This document shows positions 18,128 to 27,090 of a DNA stretch of 64,000 bases, piece by piece. The stretch covers positions 62,001 through 126,000 of the forward strand of contig JAGB01000003.1 in the NCBI GenBank assembly GCA_000526435.1, read 5' to 3'. The translations under genes and the position numbers were made by a program. The notes beneath the pieces were generated by a model, which worked only from the letters and a program-made list of their open reading frames with translations, made no database searches and was not told where the DNA came from. Numbering within the stretch: the first letter of the stretch is position 1; each line of letters starts with the position of its first letter. Source of the stretch: Caldicoprobacter oshimai DSM 21659 (GTDB lineage Bacteria; Bacillota; Clostridia; Caldicoprobacterales; Caldicoprobacteraceae).

Positions 18128-18581
18128 AGGATCTGCTCCCCCCTCTTCCGCTTGGACCGACATAATACAATCTGAACTTCTTGAAATCTCAATGTCGGAA
18201 TAACCTTAAATTTTATGCAGTTAATTTTAAATCTTCAATAACCGTATTTATTAACACCGGAATGATAAATGCTATAGGTATTGTCAGCATATTTTCAGTT
18301 CCAAACCAAATATAAAGGGATATAAAATAGAAATCACACCTGAATCAAAATTGCCTCAAAAACTGTGTCTGAGAAGGTTCTTTTAATGCTTCATTATTCA
18401 TAATGTTCTCTCCTGAAAAAATTCAATATTAAAAATATAATACCATACAGGTAAACTTTTTCAATAAAAAATTTTTCATAATAGCTTATTATCTAAGACC
18501 GAAAATGAGGCATAATAAACCATATGAGCAAAATTAAAGCTGCCGTTTAGAACCAAAATGACAAGATAAGGGGAAACAGAT

Positions 18582-19266
18582 ATGAAAAGTAAAATTGGCT
18601 GTTTATTGATACATGGTTTCGGAGGAAATCCCGGGGAAGTCGAACCACTGGCACAATTCTTGGAAAACAAGGGAATTGCAACTATGTCACCGGTACTTAA
18701 AGGCCATACCGGAAAAAAAGCTGATATGAGAGGTGTTTCATATTGCCAATGGATAGCATCAGCAAGAGAAGCACTCAATGAACTAAGCAAGCTATGTGAC
18801 CATATTTTTATAATAGGGTTCTCCATGGGAGGATTAGTTGCAGTAAGTCTTCCCTTTACCCAACAAATTAAAGGGATTGTCCTTCTCAATACACCCATTT
18901 ACCCCTGGAATCTCAAAAGAATATTTTTGAACTTGGTTTCAGATGTGAAAAATGGCTCTTTTAAGCATTTTAAATTCTATGCATTATCAGCAGTTAAGTT
19001 TCCTTTATCGGCTTTATTCGAATTTTTGAAGTTTCTCCATAACGCAAAGCCTCAATTTAAAAATCTTCGCTGTCCTCTGTTTATTGGACAGGCCTTAAGA
19101 GATGATGTGGTACAGCCTAAGAGTGCTGAATATATATAAGCATGCAGCGTCAGTGAAAAAGATAATCAGATACTATAGTGAGTCTAATCACCTTATCTGT
19201 CACAGTCCTGCCGCTGCCAAGCTTTTTGAAGATATACTGTCGTTTATTATAGAGTACAGTGCTTAA
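18582..19266 (+). pseudogene. Alpha/beta-hydrolase (carboxylesterase/lipase-like) with a late frameshift
   Basis: The frame runs 185 codons: CLLIHGFGGNPGEVEPLAQF (oxyanion HG motif), IGFSMGGLVAV (nucleophile elbow, Ser in GFSMG) and CPLFIGQALRDDVVQPKSAE (catalytic Asp). It stops at 19139 inside TATATATAA. In the next frame the protein continues KHAASVKKIIRYYSESNHLI, which carries the expected catalytic His, to EYSA-stop at 19266. One AT unit restores a single protein of about 228 residues like Est30-type esterases. As written, the product lacks the His and should be inactive. Confidence 0.8.
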
Positions 19267-19466
19267 TTTTAAGCTTAATCCTTTCTTGCTATTGCCATCA
19301 TTTCAACATCTTCAATTCTTAGTGGTTGTTTATAAAAATTACTTTTATTTATAATGACATCTTACAAATACCGAGTTAATGCTGCATCAAAGGAATATCC
19401 AATTTCTTTATATTTTCCTCGCAATTTGCCTTAAAGAAGCAATCACTTATTACCCTAAAATAAGAT

Positions 19467-19508
19467 AAAACCTTGTATATATTCTAACATACATACAAGG
19501 TTTTTTTA
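19467..19508. terminator. Bidirectional terminator between hydrolase and serpin genes
   Basis: AAAACCTTGTAT and ATACAAGGTTTT form the stem. Runs of T follow on both strands, and the two flanking genes converge here. Confidence 0.8.
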
Positions 19509-19554
19509 TATAGGCATCATTTTTAACTCATATGAACAAAAGGTCAAATTTTTA

Positions 19555-20838
19555 TTATTCTTTTGGATTCATTACCGTTCCTATGAAAACCGGCAGATTT
19601 GTGGAGTTATCGATAATGGCATATACAAACGGTCTATCCAGCCTGACTATTTTTAACTCTGCAGGTGCGCTTTCATCCTTCATCTCAACCTTTGTTACCG
19701 CTCCGGCTTTAGTGCCCAGCTCATCAACTGAGATAAAGGTTTTATGAAGTACCTCACCGATATAGATGTTGCCTCTTGATGATTTTCCCAGCCTGCTAAA
19801 ATCAGCTTTGGCAGCTGAAAGACCATCATGCATGCCAAGGTCTTTTAAGGCATCGTTTAACTTAATTTTATAGTCATAACTGAATTTCGGCATGACTGCG
19901 TTGACTACAGTATTTTGAGCACTTTTAACAGTGTTTAAAAAGCCTTCTCCCGAAAGGGTTTCAATATAATCCTTAATTGATATACCTTCATTGGGAAGCA
20001 ATGCAACAAAGCTGTATTTGTCATTGTAATAGGGTTTTATAAACCCGGTTGCACTTCCATCATCCAAATAAATACTTTCCTCAGAATTCATAAATTCTAC
20101 TGTTTGTTTTGACCCATCAATTGTTGTAAACTCGCCCTCGTGTATGTCGCTTTTGTTATATACCGTTTTCCATTCAGCATCAAATACAATGGCATTAATC
20201 AGATACATAATACTATCGTCGTCTATCTTCTCAAGTATCTTATCAATCATGCCATCGGTATTTGTCTTGACCCAATTGTTAATGTCTTGAAGGGTGTGAT
20301 CATCAAAAGGAGACTTATATATGGCAGCATTATAATAATCTGCGTTCTTTTGAAGAAAATCTTTCTCTACCGTCAGGCGGTCTTCGTCATCGCGGAACCA
20401 TATGGAGTTGGCTATATTGAGCTTTGACTTTTCTTCACTTGGCAGGTTGTTTACATAGTAATACAGGTATTCATTAAGCTCTTCAAGCGGAATATCCTTG
20501 CCAAGCACCTCCTCCATTTGTGACAATGTTTCATTAGCGGCGCCGTTTGCCGTCATCGCAAGTGCCAGCATCACCGAAATCGGAGAAATAAGAGAGTTTT
20601 CTTTTTCGGCAATGGATTTTTTAAAAAGCTCAATTGAAAAGTCTGCCGTATTGCTTATAAACTTATCGTCAATAGGTTTGCCATCTACAGCTTTCGGCTT
20701 AACACCTTCCATCAAGTCCTCTGCCTTAACCTTAGAAATAAACGCAGAACAAGCGGTGATACTTACTATCATCGATAGAATTAATATAATTCCCAATACT
20801 GCTGCAACAGGTCGTTTAATATGTTTTGGAATCACCAC
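19555..20838 (-). CDS. Serpin (serine protease inhibitor) with lipoprotein signal
   Basis: 427 residues, full serpin length. An N-terminal helix ends in lipobox ITAC, so the protein is probably tethered outside the cell. Core serpin motifs are visible: NSLISPISVMLALAMTANGA, IVFDAEWKTVYNKSDIHEGE, and at the C-terminus LDRPFVYAIIDNSTNLPVFI. The hinge of the reactive loop is DELGTKAGAVTKVEMKDESA. By alignment with antitrypsin P1-P1' would fall near Glu-Ser, which is uncertain. Serpins trap proteases by loop insertion, so this one may protect surface enzymes or the cell from proteases. The start is a GTG after AAGGAGATGG. It is apparently monocistronic. Confidence 0.92.
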   Translation of the reverse strand: MVIPKHIKRPVAAVLGIILILSMIVSITACSAFISKVKAEDLMEGVKPKAVDGKPIDDKFISNTADFSIELFKKSIAEKENSLISPISVMLALAMTANGAANETLSQMEEVLGKDIPLEELNEYLYYYVNNLPSEEKSKLNIANSIWFRDDEDRLTVEKDFLQKNADYYNAAIYKSPFDDHTLQDINNWVKTNTDGMIDKILEKIDDDSIMYLINAIVFDAEWKTVYNKSDIHEGEFTTIDGSKQTVEFMNSEESIYLDDGSATGFIKPYYNDKYSFVALLPNEGISIKDYIETLSGEGFLNTVKSAQNTVVNAVMPKFSYDYKIKLNDALKDLGMHDGLSAAKADFSRLGKSSRGNIYIGEVLHKTFISVDELGTKAGAVTKVEMKDESAPAELKIVRLDRPFVYAIIDNSTNLPVFIGTVMNPKE

Positions 20839-21444
20839 AGCAACACCATCTCCTTACATTAAATATTCACAAGCTAAAAAACGCTGTTTATTTTTTAAGT
20901 ATCTCTACTAGTATTGACGTTTTTTTCTCTAATTTGTTGCCATTCTTCTATTATTTTTTTGTAATGCTTTTTACTCTGAAAAACCTCTACAAAATAATGT
21001 ATTGTCAGGGTTCAAGAAGTATTAGCAACTCAGACTAAACATATGGTCGCTCATCAATATAATATATTAGCAATTTCATTGCCAAATCCGACTTCACAAA
21101 TATCATTTCCGACACAAAAATCCCATATAATTGGTCCGGCGTAATTTGAAGATTAATTTTAACGTCCATAGTGGGCAGGATTGATATCTTGGCGATACTC
21201 CACAGACATGTGAATGGATGTGGTGCCTATCAGCCTTGCCAATAAGCTAACCATAATTCAAGGGATAAGGTTATCAAATTACTCTTATATTCAAAATATA
21301 ACTTATTGCTTCAATCCTGTTGCTGATGTTCAAACCAAGTAAGGGTCTCCTCGACTTAGTAAATAATGCTGCATCTACAGCCATGATTTCAATGAGACCT
21401 CCGCAAACAGTAGCTACACCCCGACTCTATGAGCAAAATATCCA
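20839..21444. other. About 600 bases without a supportable gene
   Basis: AT-rich. Short minus-strand frames exist but contain many stops and no recognisable motif. It includes the upstream region of the serpin gene. Confidence 0.4.
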
Positions 21445-21896
21445 TTAACGTTTTTTACTATCTCTACTGTTTGAATCAACCTCTACTGTTTCAACCAACC
21501 TAAATCCTATTCTCTCTGCTACTTTTCTCATTGGAATATTATCTTCACGGGTAGTTAAAATTGGTATTTTGTTTTGGCTAAGTATATAATCAGTAACAAA
21601 ACTAACAACTTGTTTTGCTAGACCTCTATTTTCATAATTCTTTCTTGTGTGTACCGCTGCAACCTCCCATTTGTTTTCAGAGTACTTCCAAACGGCTGCT
21701 AAAGAAAAATTTTAGCTTCTTCAATAATTGCACAGTATGTATAGCCTTGTTCTTTCGCCTCATTCCATGTTTCAATGCTCATATTGAAAAACTCATTCAT
21801 ATAATGAAAATCATCTTGATTTAACCATCTAACTTGACTATAATTTACTGGTTTAAATTCTACCGGCTGCATCTCGTATTTTACATATTTTGCCAT
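21445..21896 (-). pseudogene. GNAT-family N-acetyltransferase, frameshifted
   Basis: The frame begins MAKYVKYEMQPVEFKPVNYS after AAGGGAGATT and breaks at about 21708 inside AAATTTTTCTTT. It then continues in another frame as LAAVWKYSENKWEVAAVHTR and KNYENRGLAKQVVSFVTDYI (acetyl-CoA binding motif region, R-x2-G-L/x-A), then TREDNIPMRKVAERIGFRLV. That gives about 150 residues, a normal GNAT length. A homopolymer slip explains the break. Substrate unknown. Confidence 0.75.
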
Positions 21897-22019
21897 GATG
21901 GTAATCTCCCTTTTATTTATTATCAATATGTATGGATAATCAAAACTCCAACGACAAGCTCTTGCAGATCCCCCGGGACGGCAGGTCTCTCCATCATACA
22001 AATTCAATCAGAAAAACAA

Positions 22020-22355
22020 AAAAAGAACCGTTCAATGGAAGTATATCACAATACTAGGATCGTTAACAAGATATTTCGCTCCAAATTATGGCGGCAGCTT
22101 GTCCTCATATTACGACCTCATATTAACCAAGGGCAAATAAATAACCTGCTGAAATCTGCAAAAAAAGGCCTACTTGCCTTCTCAGTAACAGTTGGCTTTA
22201 ACGTTATTAGGGCTGTGATGAAAGAATAAGTAATCCAATCCGTAAAGCCGAAAGGTAAGCACAACCCTGAGCACAAAGCGTATCATCATGGCAAAGAACA
22301 GGAACAGATGTATGTTAATAGGAAATAAGGTAGAAAAATCCAATACATCTCTTAT
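22020..22355 (+). pseudogene. IS256-family transposase remnant of a second type
   Basis: Contains AKKGLLAFSVTVGFNVIRAV, an in-frame stop, then QSVKPKGKHNPEHKAYHHGK. This matches the N-terminal region of long mutator-type transposases (motif GPKGKHNPER-AYRHG). Just upstream, QWKYITILGSLTRYFAPNYG may be another displaced piece. It is different from the IS256 copies at 4335 and 42511. No catalytic part is present. Confidence 0.55.
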
Positions 22356-22439
22356 AATTTTACTATTATTAGAAAGTTTAAAAGGAGTGCGTCAGGGATG
22401 AACACAAATTATGATATTCCAGGAATTAATCGGATTGCA

Positions 22440-22571
22440 AGTGTCAATAGTGCTCTTTTTCCATCTCACCTGCTTATTTATAATCTCAGCAATTCGCTTT
22501 GCAGGGGTATCGCCATATTGCCACAAAACTTCCATGACTTTTAGTTCCGAATCAAACAGTTTTATGTCCAT
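22440..22571 (-). pseudogene. BlaI-family repressor, truncated second copy
   Basis: The first 43 codons, MDIKLFDSELKVMEVLWQYG through WKKSTID, are nearly identical to the intact repressor at 13921-14280. The sequence then diverges into unrelated DNA. AGGAGG-type ribosome site and promoter are kept. Part of a duplicated segment with 22572-23447. Confidence 0.85.
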
Positions 22572-22624
22572 TTCAGTCCTCCCGTACATCTTTTATTCTA
22601 TCGCAGTAAAATGTTTGTAATTCT

Positions 22625-22653
22625 ATTCTATTTTAATAGATCATATTTGTCAA
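22625..22653 (-). promoter_or_regulatory. Promoter with BlaI-type operator (site 3)
   Basis: TTGACA (22648-22653), a 17-nt spacer and TAGAAT (22625-22630). The near-palindrome TTCTATTTTAATAGAT (22626-22641) occupies the same place as at sites 1 and 2. It drives only a truncated repressor fragment. Confidence 0.65.
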
Positions 22654-22727
22654 TGGCAACTTTATTTAACGTTTTCATGTAGTGAGATCTTTGCAAATCT
22701 GCAAATTATTGCGATGAAACATGTTTG

Positions 22728-22772
22728 GTATGAATGTGAACTACCGACCACCTATAGAGGTGGTGGTTTCGT
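22728..22772. repeat. Hairpin resembling an IS200/IS605 end
   Basis: ACCACCTATAGAGGTGGT is a perfect palindrome, preceded by GAACTACCG. The string GAACTACCGACCACCTAT recurs at 50341-50358. Short hairpins like this mark IS200/IS605 ends, and an IS605-type TnpB remnant exists at 11719. It interrupts the duplicated BlaI/anti-sigma segment. Confidence 0.4.
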
Positions 22773-23050
22773 GAGGAGTTTGATATATCTGCTCGACAGT
22801 AGACTCGCCAGCTACTTTCCTTAAAATTTTTCTGAGTTTTGTACATTAGCCATACCCCAAAGAATATTTTTAGCAATTCATTTCCATTTTGTAAAAGATG
22901 AAGTCTCCTTGTGCATTTTTGATGAATATAAAAAATCATCAATCAGGGGGTGTATAACTCCTCAATTGATGGCCATAAAAGCAAGTAAAATTGAACTTAA
23001 AAAATAAAAAGTTTGAATCTACTATGAATCTCCAATGTGCTTGAGCCATT

Positions 23051-23447
23051 TTATCTATTTCTGTTTATCATCTGCACAATATATCGTTCAATCTCGTCAA
23101 GTGAATTTGCTTCAGTAATAGATGGATAAGCCTCGCGGTCAAATATTATCCCTTCGCTGTCAGAAACCAAAAATGCATACCTCATTCCATCTAAAAATCC
23201 ATACTCAGCAATATCGCTCAAGAAAAGTTTTGTGCCGTTTTGCTCCCAATAAGACGTATCATCATACTTGATAGGCATAAAAATTCCCGTCATTCCCACC
23301 CTCATTGTAGAAATCACATCGGTATCCTCCACCCAAACGTTTGTACCAATAGGAGAGGGTAATAATACAGAAATAACTTGCCCAGCTTTTTCATCTCCGC
23401 GATATACTTTATCAATTTTAATCTTTGCGATGGCTCTGTACGCGTAA
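23051..23447 (-). pseudogene. Anti-sigma-like protein, C-terminal second copy
   Basis: 132 codons, YRAIAKIKIDKVYRGDEKAG to IERYIVQMINRNR-stop. They closely match residues from about 131 onward of the intact protein at 14587-15378 (VGMTGIFMPIKYDDTSYWEQ is identical). The N-terminal cytoplasmic and membrane parts are missing, and the reading frame opens abruptly at about 23447 next to unrelated sequence. It is downstream-truncated duplication debris. Confidence 0.85.
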
Positions 23448-23452
23448 ACTTT

Positions 23453-23620
23453 TTAGCAAGTGAGCGCTTTTCCTAACCTTTTGCCAATGATAACAGTAAA
23501 ATCTGCAGTGATATGCTCTATCCCTGCATTGAAAACCTGCTCAATTCTTTTGTGGTCAGCTGACCAAGATAATGGAGTCATTTTAATAAGATGCGCAAGA
23601 ACATCTCCCAATTTATGCAT
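23453..23620 (-). CDS. Hypothetical protein fragment
   Basis: 55 codons from ATG: MHKLGDVLAHLIKMTPLSWS, later FNAGIEHITADFTVIIGKRL. It has no ribosome site and ends exactly where the duplicated anti-sigma segment begins. Probably a truncated piece of another gene. Family unknown. 23621-24050 holds no further gene I can support. Confidence 0.3.
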   Translation of the reverse strand: MHKLGDVLAHLIKMTPLSWSADHKRIEQVFNAGIEHITADFTVIIGKRLGKALTC

Positions 23621-24052
23621 CTCCGTTTTCAGGCAGGCACCCTAACTCTCCCAATGTTTTATAATAAGCCTTTTCGGACTATTCATCCCATTTATTGCTA
23701 AAATTACCATCTGCGCCTCTGCTGCTATTGGTATATCATTTTCCTATTAGATGAGGCTATGAGAAACTTTCCCTGGAAACCTTAATGATTTCTACCATTT
23801 GCAACACCCACTAAACAGCTATTGATTATTGTACCATATAATATCTTGCATGTGTGTACTGACTTTTGTGAAAATCAAAATCGCCTAAATTCAAACTATA
23901 TATAATGTTTTCAATCCACTAAAATAATATCACATTGTGTTAAGAGAATAAACAATTCTGCTTATCGTTCGGCTATCAAAAACGACTCATATATGTTATA
24001 ATTTCATTAACCGAATGATTTTTGTCAAAATAGAAAGAAGGGGGCATGCTTT

Positions 24053-24616
24053 ATGGAGAGTACCATTACATATTTTGAAGAGCCTGGAAGAAAAAATACC
24101 TTAAGCACCCTGGAGATTGCTAAAAAAAGAGCCTTAGAGCTGGGGATCAAAAAAGTGCTGGTAGCCTCCTCCCATGGCTATACAGCCCTCGAAGCAGCCA
24201 AGATATTTCAGGGAACAGGTATTGAAGTGCTGGTCATAAGCATTTCCAATAGCTTCCAAGAACTAGGATGGTCAATGACGCAGGAAGAAAGAAGCAAGTT
24301 AGAGAAGGCAGGCATAAAGGTATTAACCAGCCTTCATGCCCTGGCCGATGGTGTAGCAGAAGGCTTTTGTGGCGAACATACACCTGGAAGCATTGTGGCC
24401 GATACTCTGCGTATGTTCTCACAGGGAACAAAAGTAGCTGTTGAAATATCCATCATGGCTCTGGAAGCCGGCCTTATTTCGCCGGATTCTGAAGTAATTT
24501 CTATCGGGGGAACCAATGAAGGATGCGACACCGCTCTCGTGGTCAGACCGTCCTTTGCCAGAAAAATTAAAGACTACAGGATATGCGAGATTCTTTGCAA
24601 ACCTAGAATTGCTTGA
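24053..24616 (+). CDS. Pyruvate-kinase C-terminal-domain-like protein
   Basis: 187 residues forming a single alpha/beta domain of the type found at the C terminus of pyruvate kinase, here as a stand-alone protein: LEIAKKRALELGIKKVLVAS, GYTALEAAKIFQGTGIEVLV, LRMFSQGTKVAVEISIMALE, EVISIGGTNEGCDTALVVRP. Stand-alone versions are widespread in Clostridia and archaea; their role is not established, though the domain can bind ligands. The start ATG follows AAGAAGGGGG. It is monocistronic; the next genes are separated by a promoter and operator. Confidence 0.85.
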   Translation: MESTITYFEEPGRKNTLSTLEIAKKRALELGIKKVLVASSHGYTALEAAKIFQGTGIEVLVISISNSFQELGWSMTQEERSKLEKAGIKVLTSLHALADGVAEGFCGEHTPGSIVADTLRMFSQGTKVAVEISIMALEAGLISPDSEVISIGGTNEGCDTALVVRPSFARKIKDYRICEILCKPRIA

Positions 24617-24907
24617 TCTAATCTGTAAAAAAGATTATGCGACAAAAGGTGGGCAAAAAAGCTTCTCAAGTGCGGTTTACATTGAAAACCGGTATTATGA
24701 TAGCCTGGCAAAGTGCCAGCCGCAACCTCCATCGTCCCAACCATATAGCACAACTAAGGGGGATTTGTGGCTGGCCTTAGTATTTATTAATTCCCCAACG
24801 GGTTCTGTGGAACTGTCATGGTTATTTACGTAGATTTACTCACATTATTGGTTTTGTTTTTGATATTTTGATATTTTATCCTGTGCCATAAAAATTTCAA
24901 AGAACGA

Positions 24908-24956
24908 TTGACAAAAAAGTTTAATAGTGTTATATAATTATATAACACTATTAAAC
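24908..24956 (+). promoter_or_regulatory. Promoter and GntR-type operator of the first GntR/ABC operon
   Basis: TTGACA (24908-24913), a 17-nt spacer and TATATA (24931-24936), with TATAAT two bases on. A perfect 38-nt palindrome (24919-24956; half-site GTTTAATAGTGTTATATAA) covers the spacer, the -10 and the start site. It contains the AGTGT...ACACT core known for YtrA-type GntR regulators. The 24617-24900 stretch upstream holds no gene. Confidence 0.85.
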
Positions 24957-24973
24957 TCAAAGGAGGCTAATCT

Positions 24974-26122
24974 ATGGATATCTTGTACAAAAAATCATCC
25001 GAAGTACTTGCTATAATTGGAAAGCTTTCTCTTGCCTCAAACGATAACCTGATCAAGTCCATAGTATTCTTTGCAGCCTTATTGGTTATCTTTGTGGGTG
25101 CCGTCCTCTTATTCTTCAGCAAATACTCAAATTCGGCCGTGGCAAAAAAGATAAAAGAAAGCGCGACGGTTAAAATCATCATATCTATGATAAGCGGGCT
25201 TATCGCATGGTTTTTGCCCTGGACATCTTTGAAAATGCTCTTTTTCAGCGTTGCAATTGTTGCCTTGTTCAGCATATTCATGGTCAAAAGGAAAGTGAGC
25301 GCTTTCAAGGCTATTTGGGTCGGACTTTTGGCTCTCTTTGTAGTGGCGGGAATAGTAGCAGTACCAGTTTTTAATTATTACACCAACGTAATTGTAGACC
25401 ATTCAGTAGCCCCTGAAATCTCATTTAATTTTCCTTTTGGTATGCCGGATAGCAAAAACAAGGTCTTGCCTGACAGCGAAATGCCCATAGAACATATAAA
25501 TCATATAACCATAGACGTAATTTCAGATATTGAGCTGGAGCTTACGGATGATGATGTCTTGCATTACCCTTCCAGGTTAAGCGTGGAAGAAGCTGACGGG
25601 ATTCTGACCATTTCAGGGCCTTATTCTCGCACAAATGATACTTTTGTGATAAAGATGGGCACGGCAACGCTCAGAAGCGTAAACATCGATTGTCAGGGCA
25701 TCAAAATTCGCGGTAATGGGAATTTTAAGGATTTTTTCTTAAATTGCATAGGAGTATCGATAAATTCGGAAATCTCATCCGAAAACAATATCCGTATTGA
25801 CTGCACCGGGCTGGATATCAGCGGCAGGATGGAAGGAAAGACACTGGAAATTGACAGCTTGGGAACGGACATCAATGGAGAGCTGAATTTCAGCAAAATT
25901 CAGCTCGATTCAACCGGTACAAATATCGTCATAAAGTCAACATTTGACAGGTTTGACATAGACTCAACCGGCTTAAGCGGTGTAATTGAAGTATTAAATC
26001 CTCAAACTCAAAGTGCTGAGCTCTATATAGATGCAACGGGTGGTAGCCTAACCGTTGACAATAAAAACGATGCACCGGTTGAAATTGAATCCACAGGGCT
26101 TGTAAAAATCATTAGAAAGTGA
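24974..26122 (+). CDS. Membrane protein with a DUF4097-like repetitive domain
   Basis: 382 residues from ATG after AAAGGAGG. The first about 140 residues contain four hydrophobic helices (SIVFFAALLVIFVGAVLLFF; IIISMISGLIAWFLPW; MLFFSVAIVALFSIFMV; GLLALFVVAGIVAVPVFNYY). The rest is an extracellular domain of short repeats with DxxG turns (IDCTGLDISGRMEG, IDSLGTDINGEL, LDSTGTNIVIKS, IDSTGLSGVIEV), a beta-solenoid pattern as in DUF4097-like proteins. It is the first gene of the operon with the GntR regulator and ABC transporter. The function is unknown; an envelope-sensing or structural role is a guess. Confidence 0.75.
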   Translation: MDILYKKSSEVLAIIGKLSLASNDNLIKSIVFFAALLVIFVGAVLLFFSKYSNSAVAKKIKESATVKIIISMISGLIAWFLPWTSLKMLFFSVAIVALFSIFMVKRKVSAFKAIWVGLLALFVVAGIVAVPVFNYYTNVIVDHSVAPEISFNFPFGMPDSKNKVLPDSEMPIEHINHITIDVISDIELELTDDDVLHYPSRLSVEEADGILTISGPYSRTNDTFVIKMGTATLRSVNIDCQGIKIRGNGNFKDFFLNCIGVSINSEISSENNIRIDCTGLDISGRMEGKTLEIDSLGTDINGELNFSKIQLDSTGTNIVIKSTFDRFDIDSTGLSGVIEVLNPQTQSAELYIDATGGSLTVDNKNDAPVEIESTGLVKIIRK

Positions 26123-26131
26123 TGATGCCAA

Positions 26132-26488
26132 ATGCTGAGAAAGGTAGATAAACACAGCGGGATCCCAGCCTACATCCAGATTGTAAACATGATAAAAGCA
26201 GAGCTTCTGCTTGGAAACCTTCAAAAAGGCGCCCAGCTTCCCACGGTAAGGGACCTGCAAAACATCTTCGATGTAAACATAAACACCGTTTTAAAGGCCC
26301 TGGAAAGGCTCAAAGCCGAAGGATACATCGAAGCTGAGCAGGGAGTAGGGTATTTCATCAAAAGGGATGTTGATATAGACCAAAAGATAATCGAAACCAT
26401 AAGGGAATGCGTTTCAAAGCTTAAAGAAGACCGTATAGATCTTTACACGGCAATGCTGATATTTGAGGAGGTATGGAAAAATGGGTAA
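26132..26488 (+). CDS. GntR-family transcriptional regulator (YtrA subfamily)
   Basis: 118 residues. A winged helix-turn-helix domain (GIPAYIQIVNMIKAELLLGN, LPTVRDLQNIFDVNINTVLK, LKAEGYIEAEQGVGYFIKRD) is followed by a short C-terminal helical tail of about 40 residues, the hallmark of the YtrA subgroup that controls ABC transporters. It starts 10 nt after the preceding gene and overlaps the next by 8 nt. It probably binds the 38-nt palindrome at the operon promoter and represses it. Confidence 0.9.
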   Translation: MLRKVDKHSGIPAYIQIVNMIKAELLLGNLQKGAQLPTVRDLQNIFDVNINTVLKALERLKAEGYIEAEQGVGYFIKRDVDIDQKIIETIRECVSKLKEDRIDLYTAMLIFEEVWKNG

Positions 26489-27089
26489 TTATGCGGATTT
26501 TTCAAAACGCCTTTCAAAGATGGAGGTATATATACAAAAAGAGCTGAAAGAGAAGACCGGACGGCTTGTGTTTCTCACGTTGCTTCTTTTAATCCCCAGT
26601 CTTTTTATAAAAACGATAGCCATACTCTTTCTTTCAGCCTCGCTGCTTGCTTACGATATAAGGCACAAAAATGCAGAACTTTTGTACCTGCTGCCCTTCT
26701 CTAAAAAGGAGCTGTATCTTTATAACCTAATTTTTCTGACCATCCTTGTCGTCACAACCTCTGTAATCAACCAGATCTTTATAGAAACTGATATGTATTC
26801 CAGGCTGATATTCATGCTGAACAGTTTAACGCTGCTGCTTTCAATATGTGGAATAACAATGCTGTTCTCAGGCCTCGGCAGGGACGGATTTGGCTGGGCC
26901 ATATTTATGGTCATCCTGGATGCAATACTCGGAGGTTTGGGCTCTTCCGACATCCACGCTTTCAACTTCAACCCCTACAGCCTTATCAGCTTTACACACC
27001 AGGGTAATGCGGTATTGTCCTTTTTGACATCCTGCGCCATCTGCCTTTTAAGCTATTTAATCTTCATAAGAAAAGGCGGTGAAAATTGA
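26481..27089 (+). CDS. ABC-2-type transporter membrane protein
   Basis: 202 residues from the ATG at 26481, which has GAGGAGG at 8-nt spacing; the open frame starts six codons earlier. About six hydrophobic helices are visible (LVFLTLLLLIPSLFIKTIAI, LIFLTILVVTTSVINQIFIE, LLSICGITMLFSGLGRDGFG and others), with a charged N-terminal helix. No family motif is obvious. Its place between a YtrA-type regulator and an ATPase identifies it as the permease of a small exporter-type ABC system. Confidence 0.7.
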   Translation: MGNYADFSKRLSKMEVYIQKELKEKTGRLVFLTLLLLIPSLFIKTIAILFLSASLLAYDIRHKNAELLYLLPFSKKELYLYNLIFLTILVVTTSVINQIFIETDMYSRLIFMLNSLTLLLSICGITMLFSGLGRDGFGWAIFMVILDAILGGLGSSDIHAFNFNPYSLISFTHQGNAVLSFLTSCAICLLSYLIFIRKGGEN

Positions 27090-27090
27090 A

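Noticed and set aside
22706-22942. Minus-strand frame of 78 codons
   Set aside because: It spans the IS200/IS605-like hairpin and has no recognisable domain or start site.
24516-24833. Plus-strand frame overlapping the end of the pyruvate-kinase-like gene
   Set aside because: The first third lies antiphase inside a well-supported gene and the remainder lacks motifs and a ribosome site.
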